DNA of 64,000 nt from Pseudomonas sp. SID14000 (GTDB taxonomy: Bacteria > Pseudomonadota > Gammaproteobacteria > Pseudomonadales > Pseudomonadaceae): contig NZ_NFZQ01000006.1 of the NCBI RefSeq assembly GCF_002165135.1, positions 248,001 through 312,000 of the forward strand, read 5' to 3'. The position numbers and the translations under genes are program-made. Shown here one piece after another: positions 63,361 through 64,000 of this stretch (the stretch's first letter is position 1; each line of letters opens with the position of its first letter). The notes below the pieces were generated by a model. That model searched no databases and was not told where the DNA came from. It saw only the letters and a program-made list of their open reading frames with translations.

Positions 63361-64000
63361 TCAGGCGAACGCCGGCACCACTTCCTTGATGAACAGCTCC
63401 AGCGATTTCTTCTTCTCGGCGTGGGGCAGGCTGTTGTCGCACCAGAAGCTGAACTCGTCGACGCCGAGTTCCTGGTAGTACTTGATACGCGCGATGATCT
63501 CTTCCGGCGTGCCGATCATGGTGTTCTTGCGGATGTTTTCCAGCTCGAACGCTGGCACTTCGGCGAACTTCGATTCCGGGCTTGGCTCGAGGAAGCCGTT
63601 GATCGGGGTGATCTTGTTGCCGAACCAGGCATCGAAGGTACGGTAGAAGCGCGAGATGGCCTGGGCGCCGATCTTCCAGCCGTCCGGATCGGCGGGGCTG
63701 TGCACGTGGGTGTGGCGCAGCACCATCAGTTGCGGGCGCGGTACGCCCGGGTTGTTGTCCAGGGCGGCCTGGAACTTGTTCTTCAGGTCCAGCACTTCCT
63801 CGTCACCCTTCATCAGTGGGGTGACCATGACGTTGCAGCCATTGGCGACGGCGAAGTTGTGCGAGTCCGGGTCGCGGGCGGCGATCCACATCGGCGGTAC
63901 GGCGTTGTAAGGCTTCGGCACGCTGGTGGAAGTGGGGAACTTGTACACTTCGCCGTCATGGGCGTAGTCGCCTTCCCACAGTTTGCGTACCACCGGTACC
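63361..64000 (-). CDS. Luciferase-like (LLM) flavin-dependent monooxygenase (partial, 5' end outside window)
   Basis: Only the C-terminal ~212 residues are present. The sequence DYAHDGEVYKFPTSTSVPKP and the VPPMWIAARDPDSHNFAVAN region are the C-terminal half of a luciferase-like TIM-barrel monooxygenase, and the tail includes TMIGTPEEIIARIKYYQELG typical of LLM proteins. It uses reduced flavin from the flavin reductase gene in this cluster and would oxidise or open an N-heterocycle by analogy with TgnA/RutA. The N-terminal substrate-binding region is outside the window, so subtype cannot be judged. Confidence 0.78.
   Translation of the reverse strand, partial: VPVVRKLWEGDYAHDGEVYKFPTSTSVPKPYNAVPPMWIAARDPDSHNFAVANGCNVMVTPLMKGDEEVLDLKNKFQAALDNNPGVPRPQLMVLRHTHVHSPADPDGWKIGAQAISRFYRTFDAWFGNKITPINGFLEPSPESKFAEVPAFELENIRKNTMIGTPEEIIARIKYYQELGVDEFSFWCDNSLPHAEKKKSLELFIKEVVPAFA

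Overview
The window is chromosomal DNA of a gamma-proteobacterium of the Pseudomonas putida group. The evidence is its GC-rich coding with dense, mostly short gaps, a catR/catBCA catechol branch, an aruRS-aruIH type arginine transaminase locus, and many intergenic REP-like palindromes of the kind typical of that group. Both ends cut through genes. I see no rRNA, tRNA, CRISPR array, prophage or insertion sequence.

Layout. 1-1150: the tail of a sulfur-acquisition unit (FMN reductase plus SfnC-like oxidoreductase) behind a sigma-54 promoter. 1150-1875: gene-free nested REP inverted repeats. 1876-3771: a stand-alone PBP2. 4168-8340: a three-gene ABC transporter / lipocalin-like lipoprotein operon. 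8393-9886: an enoyl-CoA hydratase divergent from a TetR regulator. 9962-25972: a 16-kb cationic amino acid catabolic locus. It runs AruR, a periplasmic binding protein, AruS, an APC permease with an upstream leader ORF, then a tight operon of enoyl-CoA hydratase, acyl-CoA dehydrogenase, NDP-forming acyl-CoA ligase, AruI, periplasmic broad-specificity racemase, AruH, aldehyde dehydrogenase and NAD(P)H:quinone oxidoreductase. 26235-29672: a polyamine-type binding protein, a class III aminotransferase and a LuxR-type regulator. 29834-31168: D-serine dehydratase. 31220-34742: catR and catBCA, with a REP remnant inside the operon.

34869-43253 is mixed housekeeping: GNAT, DkgB-like reductase, DMT exporter, lipoprotein, LysR, KatG and a phospholipase D-type phosphatidylserine synthase. 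43356-45905 is a CHASE4-like/PAS/GGDEF/EAL protein. 46115-49761 holds PpnN and the divergent YeiH/LysR pair. 49773-52464 is an NAD salvage unit (pncA-pncB, divergent from nrtR). It is followed by an NCS1 permease, an Lrp/LysE divergent pair with a second LysE remnant, and a soluble PAS-GAF histidine kinase.

57661-64000 is a minus-strand cluster of a luciferase-like monooxygenase (cut by the edge), an AA_synth-family protein, an alpha/beta hydrolase, an aldehyde dehydrogenase, a flavin reductase, a carboxymuconolactone decarboxylase-like protein, a GntR regulator and a Nudix hydrolase. Its enzyme set matches the logic of the Acinetobacter trigonelline (tgn) pathway, in which a two-component monooxygenase opens an N-heterocycle and a dehydrogenase and hydrolase process the product. 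Two further proteins of unknown role are present. It is the strongest candidate here for an uncharacterised catabolic system, and a perfect 12-bp palindrome in front of it is a plausible GntR operator.
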